This document shows positions 28,021 to 37,146 of a DNA stretch of 64,000 bases, one piece after another (the stretch's first letter is position 1; each line of letters starts with the position of its first letter). Position numbers and translations under genes: made by a program. Origin of the DNA: Falsihalocynthiibacter halioticoli (GTDB taxonomy: Bacteria; Pseudomonadota; Alphaproteobacteria; Rhodobacterales; Rhodobacteraceae); assembly GCF_025802015.1 (NCBI RefSeq), contig NZ_JAOYFC010000001.1, forward strand, positions 1,512,914 through 1,576,913. The letters are read 5' to 3'. Below the pieces are notes generated by a model. That model did not search any database. It was not told where the DNA came from and worked only from the letters and a program-made list of their open reading frames with translations.

Positions 28021-28338
28021 ATGAACGACATCAAATCAATGCTGAAAATGCTGCATCGCCCACGCATTCTCATTCGCGCCGCTCGTCATGGGTTACGCGA
28101 CTACAATCGAACACGTGATCTCAAACGGCTATTGCGTTTGGAGCAAATCCCAAGTTCGGGCCAAGCACTCATCACCTTGATCAACGAGGAGCGCGCCCTC
28201 GAAAACAAGCGCAAATCCGGGGAAGCCAGCTATTCGGTTATGCGTCACATTGAGGTTCTTGTTGCACTCATGGGAGAAGCACAGCTTTATACACAATCAG
28301 ATGAAATCCCGCGTTCGCATTTGCGCGTCGTTGGATAA
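28021..28338 (+). CDS. DUF6477-family small protein
   Basis: The 105-residue basic protein (MLKMLHRPRILIRAARHGLRDYNRTRDLKRLL) matches the Rhodobacterales DUF6477 family. It has no signal or membrane segment and looks helical. CGGAGG precedes the start. It is divergent from the DUF6456 gene and 17 bp short of the convergent mttB-type stop. Function is unknown. Confidence 0.8.
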   Translation: MNDIKSMLKMLHRPRILIRAARHGLRDYNRTRDLKRLLRLEQIPSSGQALITLINEERALENKRKSGEASYSVMRHIEVLVALMGEAQLYTQSDEIPRSHLRVVG

Positions 28339-28355
28339 CCCTGATCTCGGCAGGG

Positions 28356-29894
28356 TTAGGTCAAGGAATCTGGTAAACTCGACTTCTTTTCAGCTATATA
28401 GGTTCGAAGTTTACTCTCTATTTCCGGATCAAGAGGCGGTTGTTGGTAACTGGCCAGAAGCGATTTCACCTTGGCGGCTGCGAGGTTTTCGGTATCGCGT
28501 GATCCCTCGTCCTGCCATGTTTCGAATGGCTTATAATCCAACACATCACTGCGCCAAAACGCGTCCTGATAATTCGCTTGGGTATGGGCACAGCCGAGGT
28601 AATGCCCACCTGGGCCAACCTCTTCGATTGCACTCATGGCCTGGGCATTTTCGTCGTTCGATATACCCGCGGCCATTTTGTGCAAAGCACCAAGCTGGTC
28701 GGCATCCATGACGAACTTTTCGAAAGACGCGACCAACCCGCCTTCAAGCCAACCGCAGGCGTGTAACATGAAATTCACCCCGCCCAGCAGGGCCGCATTC
28801 AGCGTGTTTGCAGTTTCGTATCCCGCTTGTGCGTCGGGAAGTTTTGAGCCGCAAAGCCCTCCGCCAGATCTAAAGGGAAGGTTAAGCCGGCGCGCCAACT
28901 GCCCTGCCCCGTAAAGGATTTGTGAAGATTCGGGAGTTCCAAAGGTTGGGGCGCCGGAATTCATATCAATAGACGCCACAAAGGCTCCGAAAATCACAGG
29001 AGCGCCAGGGCGAATTAACTGAGAATAAGCCACACCAGCCAGAACCTCGGCCAAGACCTGCGTCAGCGTTCCAACAACCGAAACGGGCGCCATCGCTCCG
29101 CCAACGATAAACGGCGAGATGATGCACGCTTGATTTGCCTTCGCGTACACTTCAAGCGCCCCCATCATGATCGAGTCAAATGTAAGCGGCGAGTTAATGT
29201 TGATGAGCGAGGTCATCACCGTGTTATCGCGAACAAAATCCTTGCCGAACAGAATTTCGCACATCTCGACGGAGTCTTGCGCGCGGCTTGGCTCTGTCAC
29301 GGACCCCATAAAAGGTTTATCCGACAACGTCATGTGCGCGAGCAACATATCAAGATGCCGTTTATTTACAGTAATATCAGTCGGTTCACAGACGGTGCCG
29401 CCAGACAAATGCAGGTATTTGGACATATATCCAAGGCGGACAAAATTCTCGAAATCGTCCATCACAGCATAACGACGACCACCCTCAATATCGCGCACAA
29501 ACGGCGGCCCATAGACCGGAGCAAGTACAAGATTATCGCCACCAATGGTGACGCTTCGTTCTGGGTTTCTTGCGTGGTGCGTAAATTGCGACGGCGCGGT
29601 TTTGCACAATTCGCGCGCCAACCCTCGTGGAATCCGAACACGATCCCCATCAATCTCTGCGCCCGCGTTCCGCCAAATCTCTAGGGCTTCTGGATTCTCA
29701 GGAAACGATACACCAATTTCCTCAAGGACTGTTTCCGCATTGCGTTCAATAATATCCAAAGTCGCCGCATCAATCGGTTCGTAGTTCGGAATGTTCCGCA
29801 CGATTGTTGGTGCAGTTTCAAAACTCACGGCCTGCCGCGCTGCACGGCGCGCTGCGCCGCCTCCGCCGCGCTTGCGAGCGATTCTCTCTGACAT
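28356..29894 (-). CDS. MttB-superfamily methyltransferase (non-pyrrolysine)
   Basis: The 512-residue protein belongs to the trimethylamine/glycine-betaine methyltransferase family: VSFPENPEALEIWRNAG near the N-terminus, then GGDNLVLAPVYGPPFV and FRSGGGLCGSKLPDAQAGYE. The frame has no internal TAG, so the pyrrolysine of true MttB is absent; relatives of this kind act on quaternary amines such as glycine betaine or proline betaine. No corrinoid protein or second methyltransferase is nearby, so the methyl acceptor is unknown. The start has AAGGAAG upstream. It is divergent from guaA. Confidence 0.88.
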   Translation of the reverse strand: MSERIARKRGGGGAARRAARQAVSFETAPTIVRNIPNYEPIDAATLDIIERNAETVLEEIGVSFPENPEALEIWRNAGAEIDGDRVRIPRGLARELCKTAPSQFTHHARNPERSVTIGGDNLVLAPVYGPPFVRDIEGGRRYAVMDDFENFVRLGYMSKYLHLSGGTVCEPTDITVNKRHLDMLLAHMTLSDKPFMGSVTEPSRAQDSVEMCEILFGKDFVRDNTVMTSLININSPLTFDSIMMGALEVYAKANQACIISPFIVGGAMAPVSVVGTLTQVLAEVLAGVAYSQLIRPGAPVIFGAFVASIDMNSGAPTFGTPESSQILYGAGQLARRLNLPFRSGGGLCGSKLPDAQAGYETANTLNAALLGGVNFMLHACGWLEGGLVASFEKFVMDADQLGALHKMAAGISNDENAQAMSAIEEVGPGGHYLGCAHTQANYQDAFWRSDVLDYKPFETWQDEGSRDTENLAAAKVKSLLASYQQPPLDPEIESKLRTYIAEKKSSLPDSLT

Positions 29895-30099
29895 TGGCGT
29901 CTTCCTTGTCCTAACCCCTTACATCTAGTCACGCATTTCCGCCTACTCAGGGCGCAAAATGGACATTTTACGACCGAAAGCGACATTTTCAAAAACTGGA
30001 CACGAATTTCCGCGCCATTCACCGCCTAAAACAGCGCCATGAGCACTGAAATCAAAGCTCGCTCTTGCGCCAACGGGCGCAGCACTTTATTCCCGCCGC

Positions 30100-31665
30100 A
30101 TGACAGATATTTCCTCGCACGAGCGCCTCCTTATCATCGACTTCGGTTCGCAAGTGACGCAGCTTATTGCCCGTCGCCTTCGTGAACTCTCGGTCTATTG
30201 CGAAATCCATCCGTATCAGAATGTTACGTCAGAGTTCCTGATCGGATTTGCACCCAAAGCGGTGATCCTTTCAGGAGGACCGGCCAGCGTCATGACCGAA
30301 GGGTCGCCACGCCCGCCGAAAGAGGTTTTCAACCTCGGCGTTCCGGTGCTTGGTATTTGCTACGGCCAGCAGGTGATGATGCACATGCTGGGCGGTAAGG
30401 TTGAACGCGGACATGGCACCGCTGAATTCGGCCGTGCCTATGTTACACCAGAAGATGCTAAACTGCCTCTGCTCGACGGCTGGTTTGATGGCGGCAAGGA
30501 ACAGGTCTGGATGAGCCACGGCGACCACGTTTCTGCCATCGCGCCGGGTTTTGAGGTTTACGGTACATCGCCAAACGCGCCCTTTGCGATTACAGCCGAT
30601 ACGGAGCGCAACTTCTATGCGGTCCAGTTCCATCCCGAAGTGCATCACACACCGAACGGCGCCAAGCTTTATGAAAACTTCATCAAGCTCGCAGGGTTCT
30701 CTGGCGATTGGACCATGGGTGCCTATCGTGAACAGGCGATCGAAGCCATCCGCAAGCAGGTTGGCGACAAGCAGGTGATATGCGGCCTATCTGGCGGCGT
30801 TGATAGTTCTGTTGCGGCGGTTCTGATCCACGAAGCGATTGGCGATCAACTGACCTGTGTGTTTGTTGACCACGGTTTGCTGCGAAAAGGTGAGGCCGAA
30901 GAGGTCGTGACCATGTTCCGCGATCACTACAACATGAAGCTGATCCACGCCGACGAGCAGGAATTGTTCCTCGGCGCGCTCGATGGCCAAGCAGATCCGG
31001 AAACCAAACGCAAAATCATCGGCGGGCTGTTCATTGACGTGTTCCAGAAATACGCCAACGAAATCGATGGCGCCGAATATCTGGCCCAAGGCACGCTTTA
31101 CCCTGATGTCATTGAATCAGTTAGCTTTTCCGGCGGCCCTTCGGTGACAATCAAAAGCCACCACAACGTTGGCGGCTTGCCCGAAAAGATGGGCCTCAAG
31201 CTGGTAGAGCCACTGCGCGAATTGTTCAAAGACGAGGTGCGCGCGCTCGGAACCGAGCTTGGCCTGCCGAAGAGTTTCATTGGTCGGCACCCCTTCCCTG
31301 GCCCCGGCCTTGCAATCCGCTGCCCCGGTGAAATCACACGCGCCAAACTCGACATCCTCCGCGAAGCCGATGCGGTCTATATCGACCAAATCCGCAAGCA
31401 CGGCCTCTATGACGAAATCTGGCAAGCCTTTGTTGCGATCCTCCCTGTGCGCACCGTTGGCGTTATGGGCGATGGGCGCACCTATGACTACGCCTGCGCG
31501 CTGCGTGCGGTGACATCGGTAGACGGTATGACCGCGGATTATTACCCGTTCAGCCACGAGTTCCTTGGCGAAACCGCAACGCGGATCATCAACGAGGTCG
31601 AAGGTATCAACCGCGTCACTTATGACATCACCTCTAAGCCTCCGGGCACAATCGAATGGGAATAA
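30100..31665 (+). CDS. guaA: GMP synthase (glutamine-hydrolysing)
   Basis: The 521-residue enzyme converts XMP to GMP. It has the class I glutaminase domain (LGICYGQQVMMHMLGG, catalytic Cys; FHPEVHHT), the PP-loop ATP pyrophosphatase motif GLSGGVDSSVAA, and the C-terminal dimerisation domain ending TSKPPGTIEWE. Full length and all motifs are intact. It has its own upstream region of about 200 bp shared with the divergent methyltransferase gene. Confidence 0.97.
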   Translation: MTDISSHERLLIIDFGSQVTQLIARRLRELSVYCEIHPYQNVTSEFLIGFAPKAVILSGGPASVMTEGSPRPPKEVFNLGVPVLGICYGQQVMMHMLGGKVERGHGTAEFGRAYVTPEDAKLPLLDGWFDGGKEQVWMSHGDHVSAIAPGFEVYGTSPNAPFAITADTERNFYAVQFHPEVHHTPNGAKLYENFIKLAGFSGDWTMGAYREQAIEAIRKQVGDKQVICGLSGGVDSSVAAVLIHEAIGDQLTCVFVDHGLLRKGEAEEVVTMFRDHYNMKLIHADEQELFLGALDGQADPETKRKIIGGLFIDVFQKYANEIDGAEYLAQGTLYPDVIESVSFSGGPSVTIKSHHNVGGLPEKMGLKLVEPLRELFKDEVRALGTELGLPKSFIGRHPFPGPGLAIRCPGEITRAKLDILREADAVYIDQIRKHGLYDEIWQAFVAILPVRTVGVMGDGRTYDYACALRAVTSVDGMTADYYPFSHEFLGETATRIINEVEGINRVTYDITSKPPGTIEWE

Positions 31666-31717
31666 CTCAGGGTCTGCTGCAAAACTCTCGAGTTCCCTGC
31701 GTTTTTCTCATGGTCCC

Positions 31718-31963
31718 ATGGGGGCAAGAAAATTGTCGTTAAGGGAAATCAAGCGGGTCGATGTTGTTAAATGGATTGCCACGGTCGTGCAATTGTTCGG
31801 CTATGGCTTAACGGGTCTGAACCTTGTCCCCTACAACATCTATCTGTTTTTCATAGGAATTTTCCTATGGTTTTCAGTTGGCGTCATGTGGGAAGACAAG
31901 GCGATCATGGTTGTTCATTTGGGGGCGTTTCTTTCGCTCCTCTTTGGGTATTTAAACGCATAA
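31718..31963 (+). CDS. Small two- to three-helix membrane protein (Rhodobacterales type, DUF6552-like)
   Basis: From the ATG at 31718 the product is 81 residues: a basic N-terminus, then VVQLFGYGLTGLNL, IYLFFIGIFLWFSVGVMW and IMVVHLGAFLSLLFGYL. The first part of the longer frame overlaps guaA and is rejected. No good ribosome binding site precedes 31718, and a TTG at 31733 is an alternative. It resembles a short Rhodobacterales family I associate with DUF6552; function is unknown. Confidence 0.6.
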   Translation: MGARKLSLREIKRVDVVKWIATVVQLFGYGLTGLNLVPYNIYLFFIGIFLWFSVGVMWEDKAIMVVHLGAFLSLLFGYLNA

Positions 31964-32118
31964 TCAAAGTCTTCTCTGTCTACCGACCGAGTACGCATAC
32001 ACCGTGGGATGTGATGGCCGCCCGTGAATCCCAGTTCTCAGCAATGGCAACGCAGGATTTGAATTGACACAGGTTTCTCTGCTGATACCTGTTTCTCGCT
32101 CTATTTGGATCTCGCCTC

Positions 32119-33015
32119 ATGTCAGAACAAACACTCCCCACCATTAAACCCGCCGCAATTCGCGGGGCGTTTTGGATGATCGGCGCAATTGTTGCGTTTT
32201 CGACGATGGCTGTCGCCGGGCGCGAGATTCTGAACGAGTTGGACACGTTCGAATTAATGCTCTACCGCTCGATCGTTGGCCTATTGATTGTGGTTCCCGT
32301 GGCGTTGGCAACCGGAAGCCTGCGCGAGGTCAATACTGATCAATTGCCCCTGCAAATCCTGCGCAACCTGTTTCATTTCACCGGACAGAACCTCTGGTTT
32401 CTGGCGCTTACGCTCATTCCATTGGCCCAAGTCTTTGCGATTGAATTCACATCGCCGATCTGGGTGCTTCTGTTTTCTCCACTGCTTCTGGGAGAGCGGC
32501 TGACACGCGGGCGCGCAATTGCGGCTTGCTTCGGCTTCATAGGCATTCTGGTTGTGACCCGCCCAACGGTTGAAACCATCAACATCGGCATCATTGCCGC
32601 AGCACTTTCCGCGATATGTTTTGCGATGACAAATGTGCTCACACGCAAGTTGACCCGCAGCCAATCAATCACCTGCATTATGGTTTACCTCACCGCGACC
32701 CAAACCGTCTTTGGCTTGATCGGCGCAGGGTATGATGGGCACATCACAATCCCAAGTATGGCTTATGTGCCGGCAATTTTCCTTGTTGGTTTATGTGGAT
32801 TGGTGGCTCATTTCTGTCTGACACGGGCGCTATCCATTGCCCCTGCTCCAACTGTTATGCCGATTGATTTCGCGCGCCTACCACTCATCGCATTGATCGG
32901 ATTTCTCTTCTATGACGAAGGAATCGACATCTATGTGTTTTACGGCGCGGCGATCATATTCACAGCGAATTATATCAACCTGCTGCGCGAGTCCCGTGAG
33001 AATACGGGTCAGTAA
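32119..33015 (+). CDS. DMT-superfamily (EamA) transporter
   Basis: The 298-residue protein has ten hydrophobic segments in two EamA repeats; the second begins near INIGIIAAALSAICFAMTNVL. Typical features are FTSPIWVLLFSPLLLGERL and GLVAHFCLTRALSIAPA. Members export amino acids, S-adenosylmethionine or purines; the substrate is not evident. A short dyad ACAGGT-N12-ACCTGT occurs at 32070-32093 upstream. Confidence 0.88.
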   Translation: MSEQTLPTIKPAAIRGAFWMIGAIVAFSTMAVAGREILNELDTFELMLYRSIVGLLIVVPVALATGSLREVNTDQLPLQILRNLFHFTGQNLWFLALTLIPLAQVFAIEFTSPIWVLLFSPLLLGERLTRGRAIAACFGFIGILVVTRPTVETINIGIIAAALSAICFAMTNVLTRKLTRSQSITCIMVYLTATQTVFGLIGAGYDGHITIPSMAYVPAIFLVGLCGLVAHFCLTRALSIAPAPTVMPIDFARLPLIALIGFLFYDEGIDIYVFYGAAIIFTANYINLLRESRENTGQ

Positions 33016-33143
33016 CCCTATTTTACATGTCTTTTGTAACACAGTTGCGAAACGCTGGCTTAGTTTACGCGGCGTTTACGTTGACGATTTATAGGATTGT
33101 TTCCAGCCTGTACCAACAAACGCGAATTCCTTTGGGAGGGAAG

Positions 33144-34247
33144 ATGAATAAACTACTAAGCACAGGCGCGATTCTCGCCAGCTCAACCATCGCAGCACAC
33201 GCCGGTGGCCTTGAGCGGGCTGATCAAAGCGTCCTGTTCATGTTCGAGAAGGGTTCTTATGCCGAAATCGCTCTCGGCCATGTGAACCCCTCAGTGAGTG
33301 GTAGCCTTGATGCTGCACCATCCGTTACATCCGGTGACATGCTCGAGAGCTACACCACGGGTAGCCTGTCTTACAAAACGCAACTGAACGATCAGTGGCA
33401 TGTTGGTATCCAGCTGTCCGAGCCTCACGGTGCGGATGTCGCTTACCCGACAAGCACGGATTTGCCGTTCCCATATGGTACGGCCTACCCGCTTCAAGGG
33501 ACAACTGCTCAAGTTGATATCACCAACCTTACGGCAATTGTTCGCTATCAAGCCAACGAGAACGTAAGCGTCTATGGTGGTATGCGCGTGGGAACTGCAT
33601 CGGGCAAAGTTGATATTCCTTTGCAAGGTTATACCATGAGCACCAATCGTCAGGCTGACTATGGCTACCTCGCCGGTGTGGCGTATGAACGGCCAGATAT
33701 CGCGTTGCGCGTGGCTCTGACCTATAACTCCGCAATCACGCACGAGTTTTCCGTCGAAGAAAATGGCGCGCCAAGCCTACCATTTGAAACGACTATGCCA
33801 CAGTCGGTAAACCTCGAGTTTCAGACAGGCATTGCAGCAGACACGCTCCTCTTTGGCGTCGTACGTTGGGTTGACTGGTCTGAGTTCGACATCTCGCCTG
33901 CTGGCTATGCCATGGCGACAGGTGGCGACTCGCTCGTGTCCTACGACGAAGATACCGTCAGCTACCGTCTCGGTATCGGCCGTCAGTTCACTGACGCATG
34001 GTCTGGTGCACTCACAATTGGATACGAAGGACAAAGCTCCGGCTTTACCGGCAACCTCGGGCCGACAAATGGCTACACAACTGTCGGCGTTGCAGCATCC
34101 TACACACATGACAACATGAAAATCACCGCCGGCATTCAATACGCCGCAATTGGTGAAGCCAACACTGATCTTGGCGCTTTCGGAACAACAACGTTCGACG
34201 ACAACTCTGCAATCGGCGCTGGCGTTCGTATCGGCTTTAGCTACTAA
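33144..34247 (+). CDS. FadL/OMPP1-family outer-membrane transport protein
   Basis: The start at 33144 (MNKLLSTGAILASSTIAAHAGGLERADQ) follows GGGAGGG and gives a signal peptide cleaved after AHA, with the FadL-like mature N-terminus GGLERADQS. The 367-residue protein shows beta-barrel alternation and ends in an aromatic residue (VRIGFSY). FadL-type channels take up long-chain fatty acids or aromatic hydrocarbons. It is monocistronic, with a terminator after the stop. Confidence 0.88.
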   Translation: MNKLLSTGAILASSTIAAHAGGLERADQSVLFMFEKGSYAEIALGHVNPSVSGSLDAAPSVTSGDMLESYTTGSLSYKTQLNDQWHVGIQLSEPHGADVAYPTSTDLPFPYGTAYPLQGTTAQVDITNLTAIVRYQANENVSVYGGMRVGTASGKVDIPLQGYTMSTNRQADYGYLAGVAYERPDIALRVALTYNSAITHEFSVEENGAPSLPFETTMPQSVNLEFQTGIAADTLLFGVVRWVDWSEFDISPAGYAMATGGDSLVSYDEDTVSYRLGIGRQFTDAWSGALTIGYEGQSSGFTGNLGPTNGYTTVGVAASYTHDNMKITAGIQYAAIGEANTDLGAFGTTTFDDNSAIGAGVRIGFSY

Positions 34248-34269
34248 AGCTTCGATACCAAACAAATTG

Positions 34270-34297
34270 GGCCCTGCCAGCAACGGCGGGGCCTTTT
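34270..34297 (+). terminator. Terminator after the FadL-type gene
   Basis: GGCCCTGCC pairs with GGCGGGGCC (one G-T pair) around a 6-nt loop and is followed by TTTTCTTTT. Confidence 0.85.
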
Positions 34298-34376
34298 CTT
34301 TTGCCTTGGTTTTAACGGCAATTGACCCACTCCATTCCGCTGGCTAGGACAGGGCAAACTGTACAGAGGCCGCATC

Positions 34377-35246
34377 ATGATCCCCGCCGCAAAAGACTGG
34401 CTTGCATCCCCGAACAAAAAGGTTCTCCTTTTTGGAATGTCCGGCCTTGGAAAAACGCATGTCTCCAATATGTTGCGGGCAACTGGCGCGTGGTTTCACT
34501 ATTCAATCGATTATCGCATTGGCACCCGTTACATGGGTGAACACATCGTCGACAATTTCAAATTCCACGCGATGAAGGACCCTTTCCTCGCGGAACTTCT
34601 ACGCAGCGACAGCATCTATATCGGCTCCAACATAACCTTCAACAACCTCGCGCCGCTCTCGACCTACCTCGGCAAGCCGGGCAATCCTGATCTAGGCGGA
34701 CTTCCTTGTAAAGAATACCGCCGCCGCCAAGACCTCCACCGTACCGCCGAAATCAACGCTCTGCAGGACACCCCGCATTTCATAAACCGTGCCAAAGCGC
34801 TCTATGGCTATCCCAATTTTGTCTGCGACACCGGCGGTTCAATTTGCGAAGTCGTTGATCCATGGGACGAAAATGATCCCGTACTGAAATCCCTTGCCGA
34901 AAACACCCTTATGGTCTGGATCCAAGGTAGCGAAGCCCATACCGACGCGCTTATCTCCCGCTTCGATAAAAGCCCCAAGCCGATGTACTATCAGCCAGAG
35001 TTTCTCGAAAGGGTTTGGAGCGAATACTTAAGTGATAACAAACTACAAGAAGGCGAAGTTAATCCTGATGATTTCGTTCGCTCCGCCTATGCTCGAGCGC
35101 TGGAAGCCCGCCAACCGCGCTATGCTGCCATGGCGGAAAATTGGGGCGTGAGCGTTTGTGCGGAAGACGTAGCGCAATCCACCACACCTGACGCCTTTGT
35201 CGCCCTCATCGGGAAGGCCCTTGAGAAGCGCGCAAAGGCCGCTTAA
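34377..35246 (+). CDS. P-loop ATPase/kinase-like protein of unknown role
   Basis: The 289-residue protein has a Walker A motif near residue 20-27 (LFGMSGLGKTHVS) and a shikimate-kinase-like layout, but no further family motif I can name. A conserved-looking core reads GYPNFVCDTGGSICEVVDPW. No signal or membrane segment is present. It lies 62 bp upstream of metA on the same strand, so it may be cotranscribed with methionine synthesis. Function not assigned. Confidence 0.7.
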   Translation: MIPAAKDWLASPNKKVLLFGMSGLGKTHVSNMLRATGAWFHYSIDYRIGTRYMGEHIVDNFKFHAMKDPFLAELLRSDSIYIGSNITFNNLAPLSTYLGKPGNPDLGGLPCKEYRRRQDLHRTAEINALQDTPHFINRAKALYGYPNFVCDTGGSICEVVDPWDENDPVLKSLAENTLMVWIQGSEAHTDALISRFDKSPKPMYYQPEFLERVWSEYLSDNKLQEGEVNPDDFVRSAYARALEARQPRYAAMAENWGVSVCAEDVAQSTTPDAFVALIGKALEKRAKAA

Positions 35247-35308
35247 GTCTAGCACTCCGTAGTCAATAACCTTCAAGCAACACACCAATCTCACAAAGAG
35301 AGTGACCA

Positions 35309-36226
35309 ATGCCCATCAAGATTCCATCCGACCTGCCCGCTTACTCCGTTCTGTCGAACGAGGGCGTTATGGTGATGGACGAGAAGCTGGCCGCTCGGCA
35401 GGATATTCGCCCGCTGCAAATCGGTCTTCTCAACTTGATGCCCAAGAAAATCCAGACTGAAACGCAGTTTGCCCGCCTGATCGGTGCAACGCCGCTCCAG
35501 ATCGAGCTCACTTTGATCCGTATGAGCGAGCATCAGACCAAGAACACCGCGGCGGAGCATATGGAAGCGTTCTATCACGCATTCTCCGACGTTAAGGATC
35601 GTAAGTTCGACGGTCTCCTCATCACAGGCGCTCCAATTGAGCACCTGCCCTTTGAAGATGTGACCTATTGGGACGAGTTGGTTGAAGTCATGGACTGGAC
35701 CCAAACCAATGTGCATTCGACACTTGGAATTTGTTGGGGCGGCATGGCCATGATCAACCACTTCCATGGCATTAAAAAGCATTTGCTGGACCACAAGCTG
35801 TTCGGCTGCTTCCGCCATCAGAACCTCAAACCGAATTCGCCGTTTTTGCGTGGATTTTCAGATGATTGCGTCGTACCCGTTTCGCGCTGGACAGAGATTC
35901 GGCAGGACGAGATAGACGCCACGGATAATGTCACAACACTGCTCGGCAGTGAGGAAGCCGGACCTTGTCTTGTTCAGGATCCGGACCACCGAGCGCTCTA
36001 TATTTTCAATCACTTTGAATATGACAGCGGCACACTCAAAGAAGAATACGATCGCGACATTGCCGACGGTACGCCAATCAATGTGCCGCAGAATTATTAT
36101 CCGAACGATGACCCAACCCAGACCCCGCAGAACAGATGGCGCAGTCACGCGCACCTGCTCTATGGGAATTGGTTGAACGAAATCTATCAGACAACACCGT
36201 TTGACCTCGCCAAAATCGGCACCTAA
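35309..36226 (+). CDS. metA: Homoserine O-acyltransferase MetA, predicted acetyl-CoA-specific
   Basis: The 305-residue enzyme activates homoserine for methionine synthesis. The catalytic cysteine is in HSTLGICWGGMAM, and the His-Glu pair in YIFNHFEYDSGTL. At the specificity position after GAP, this protein reads TGAPIEHLPFED with Glu where E. coli MetA has Gly; Glu is the residue linked to acetyl-CoA use. I therefore predict homoserine O-acetyltransferase. The start has GAGAGTG upstream. I found no convincing SAM riboswitch in the 62-bp leader. Confidence 0.93.
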   Translation: MPIKIPSDLPAYSVLSNEGVMVMDEKLAARQDIRPLQIGLLNLMPKKIQTETQFARLIGATPLQIELTLIRMSEHQTKNTAAEHMEAFYHAFSDVKDRKFDGLLITGAPIEHLPFEDVTYWDELVEVMDWTQTNVHSTLGICWGGMAMINHFHGIKKHLLDHKLFGCFRHQNLKPNSPFLRGFSDDCVVPVSRWTEIRQDEIDATDNVTTLLGSEEAGPCLVQDPDHRALYIFNHFEYDSGTLKEEYDRDIADGTPINVPQNYYPNDDPTQTPQNRWRSHAHLLYGNWLNEIYQTTPFDLAKIGT

Positions 36227-36282
36227 GCCATTGATACGGCGAGATTTGCGCGTCATACTCGATAGAAATAGGGAGGCAGGCT

Positions 36283-37146
36283 ATGCAATTGCCCTTTGAC
36301 GGAGCGATTAGCGCGTTTTTCACCAATGACGCACCAGAAGAGGTTCGCGCCGCTATTCAAGCCGCGGACAAGGACGAGATTCTCGCGCCGGATTACCCCT
36401 ATGATCAGTTGATGAAGCGCAAAGACTACGAAGACGAAATGGACGCGCTTCAGTGTGAATTGGTTAAGCTACAAGCCGATGTCAAAGCAACGGGAAAGCG
36501 TGTAATCGTCGTTTTCGAAGGCCGTGATGCGGCAGGAAAAGGCGGCTGTATCAAGCGTTTACGCGAGAATCTTAATCCACGAGTAGCGCGGATTGTAGCG
36601 CTCTCGAAACCCACAGATCGCGAAAGCGGAGAGTGGTTTTTCCAGCGATATGTTGATCACCTCCCTACAGAGGGCGAATTCGCGTTGTTTGATCGCAGTT
36701 GGTACAACCGCGGCGTTGTCGAACACGTTTTCGATTTCTGCACTGCGAGCGAACGCGCGCATTTCTTCTCGCAATTGCCGAGTTTTGAAATGATGCTCGC
36801 CGACGAAGGCTATCATTTCGTTAAAATCTGGCTCAACGTCAGCCGCGCAGAGCAACTCCGCCGCTTCCTCGAACGCGAGCAAGATCCACTCAAGCAATGG
36901 AAACTAAGCTGGATCGATGTGGAAGGCCTGAAACGCTGGGATACTTATTCGGACGCAATTCGCGAGACGTTCGAGAAGAGCCATTTCGACTATGCGCCAT
37001 GGACGGTCATACGTTCCGACGACAAGCGCCGCGCACGGCTTGAAGTGATTAAATCTGTCCTGCACGGAATTGATTACAAAGGGAAAAACCCCGTTCCCGA
37101 CCTAGACACATCAATAACCGGCGGGCCGGAAATCTGGCATGGCTAA
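36283..37146 (+). CDS. ppk2: Polyphosphate kinase 2
   Basis: The 287-residue protein has the PPK2 Walker A FEGRDAAGKGGCIKR near residue 76-90, the lid/Walker B region FALFDRSWYNRGVVEHV, and WLNVSRAEQLRRFLERE. It transfers phosphate from polyphosphate to nucleotides. The length fits a single-domain PPK2. Its last codons overlap the next gene by 8 bp, implying an operon with the TetR regulator. Confidence 0.93.
   Translation: MQLPFDGAISAFFTNDAPEEVRAAIQAADKDEILAPDYPYDQLMKRKDYEDEMDALQCELVKLQADVKATGKRVIVVFEGRDAAGKGGCIKRLRENLNPRVARIVALSKPTDRESGEWFFQRYVDHLPTEGEFALFDRSWYNRGVVEHVFDFCTASERAHFFSQLPSFEMMLADEGYHFVKIWLNVSRAEQLRRFLEREQDPLKQWKLSWIDVEGLKRWDTYSDAIRETFEKSHFDYAPWTVIRSDDKRRARLEVIKSVLHGIDYKGKNPVPDLDTSITGGPEIWHG

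Noticed and set aside
28356..29894. Pyrrolysine-containing MttB
   Set aside because: The frame has no internal amber codon and no pyl genes are seen, so it is the ordinary non-pyrrolysine homologue.
35247..35308. Possible SAM riboswitch before metA
   Set aside because: The 62-bp leader has no SAM-II or SAM/SAH-type core that I can fold, and is short for an aptamer plus ribosome site.
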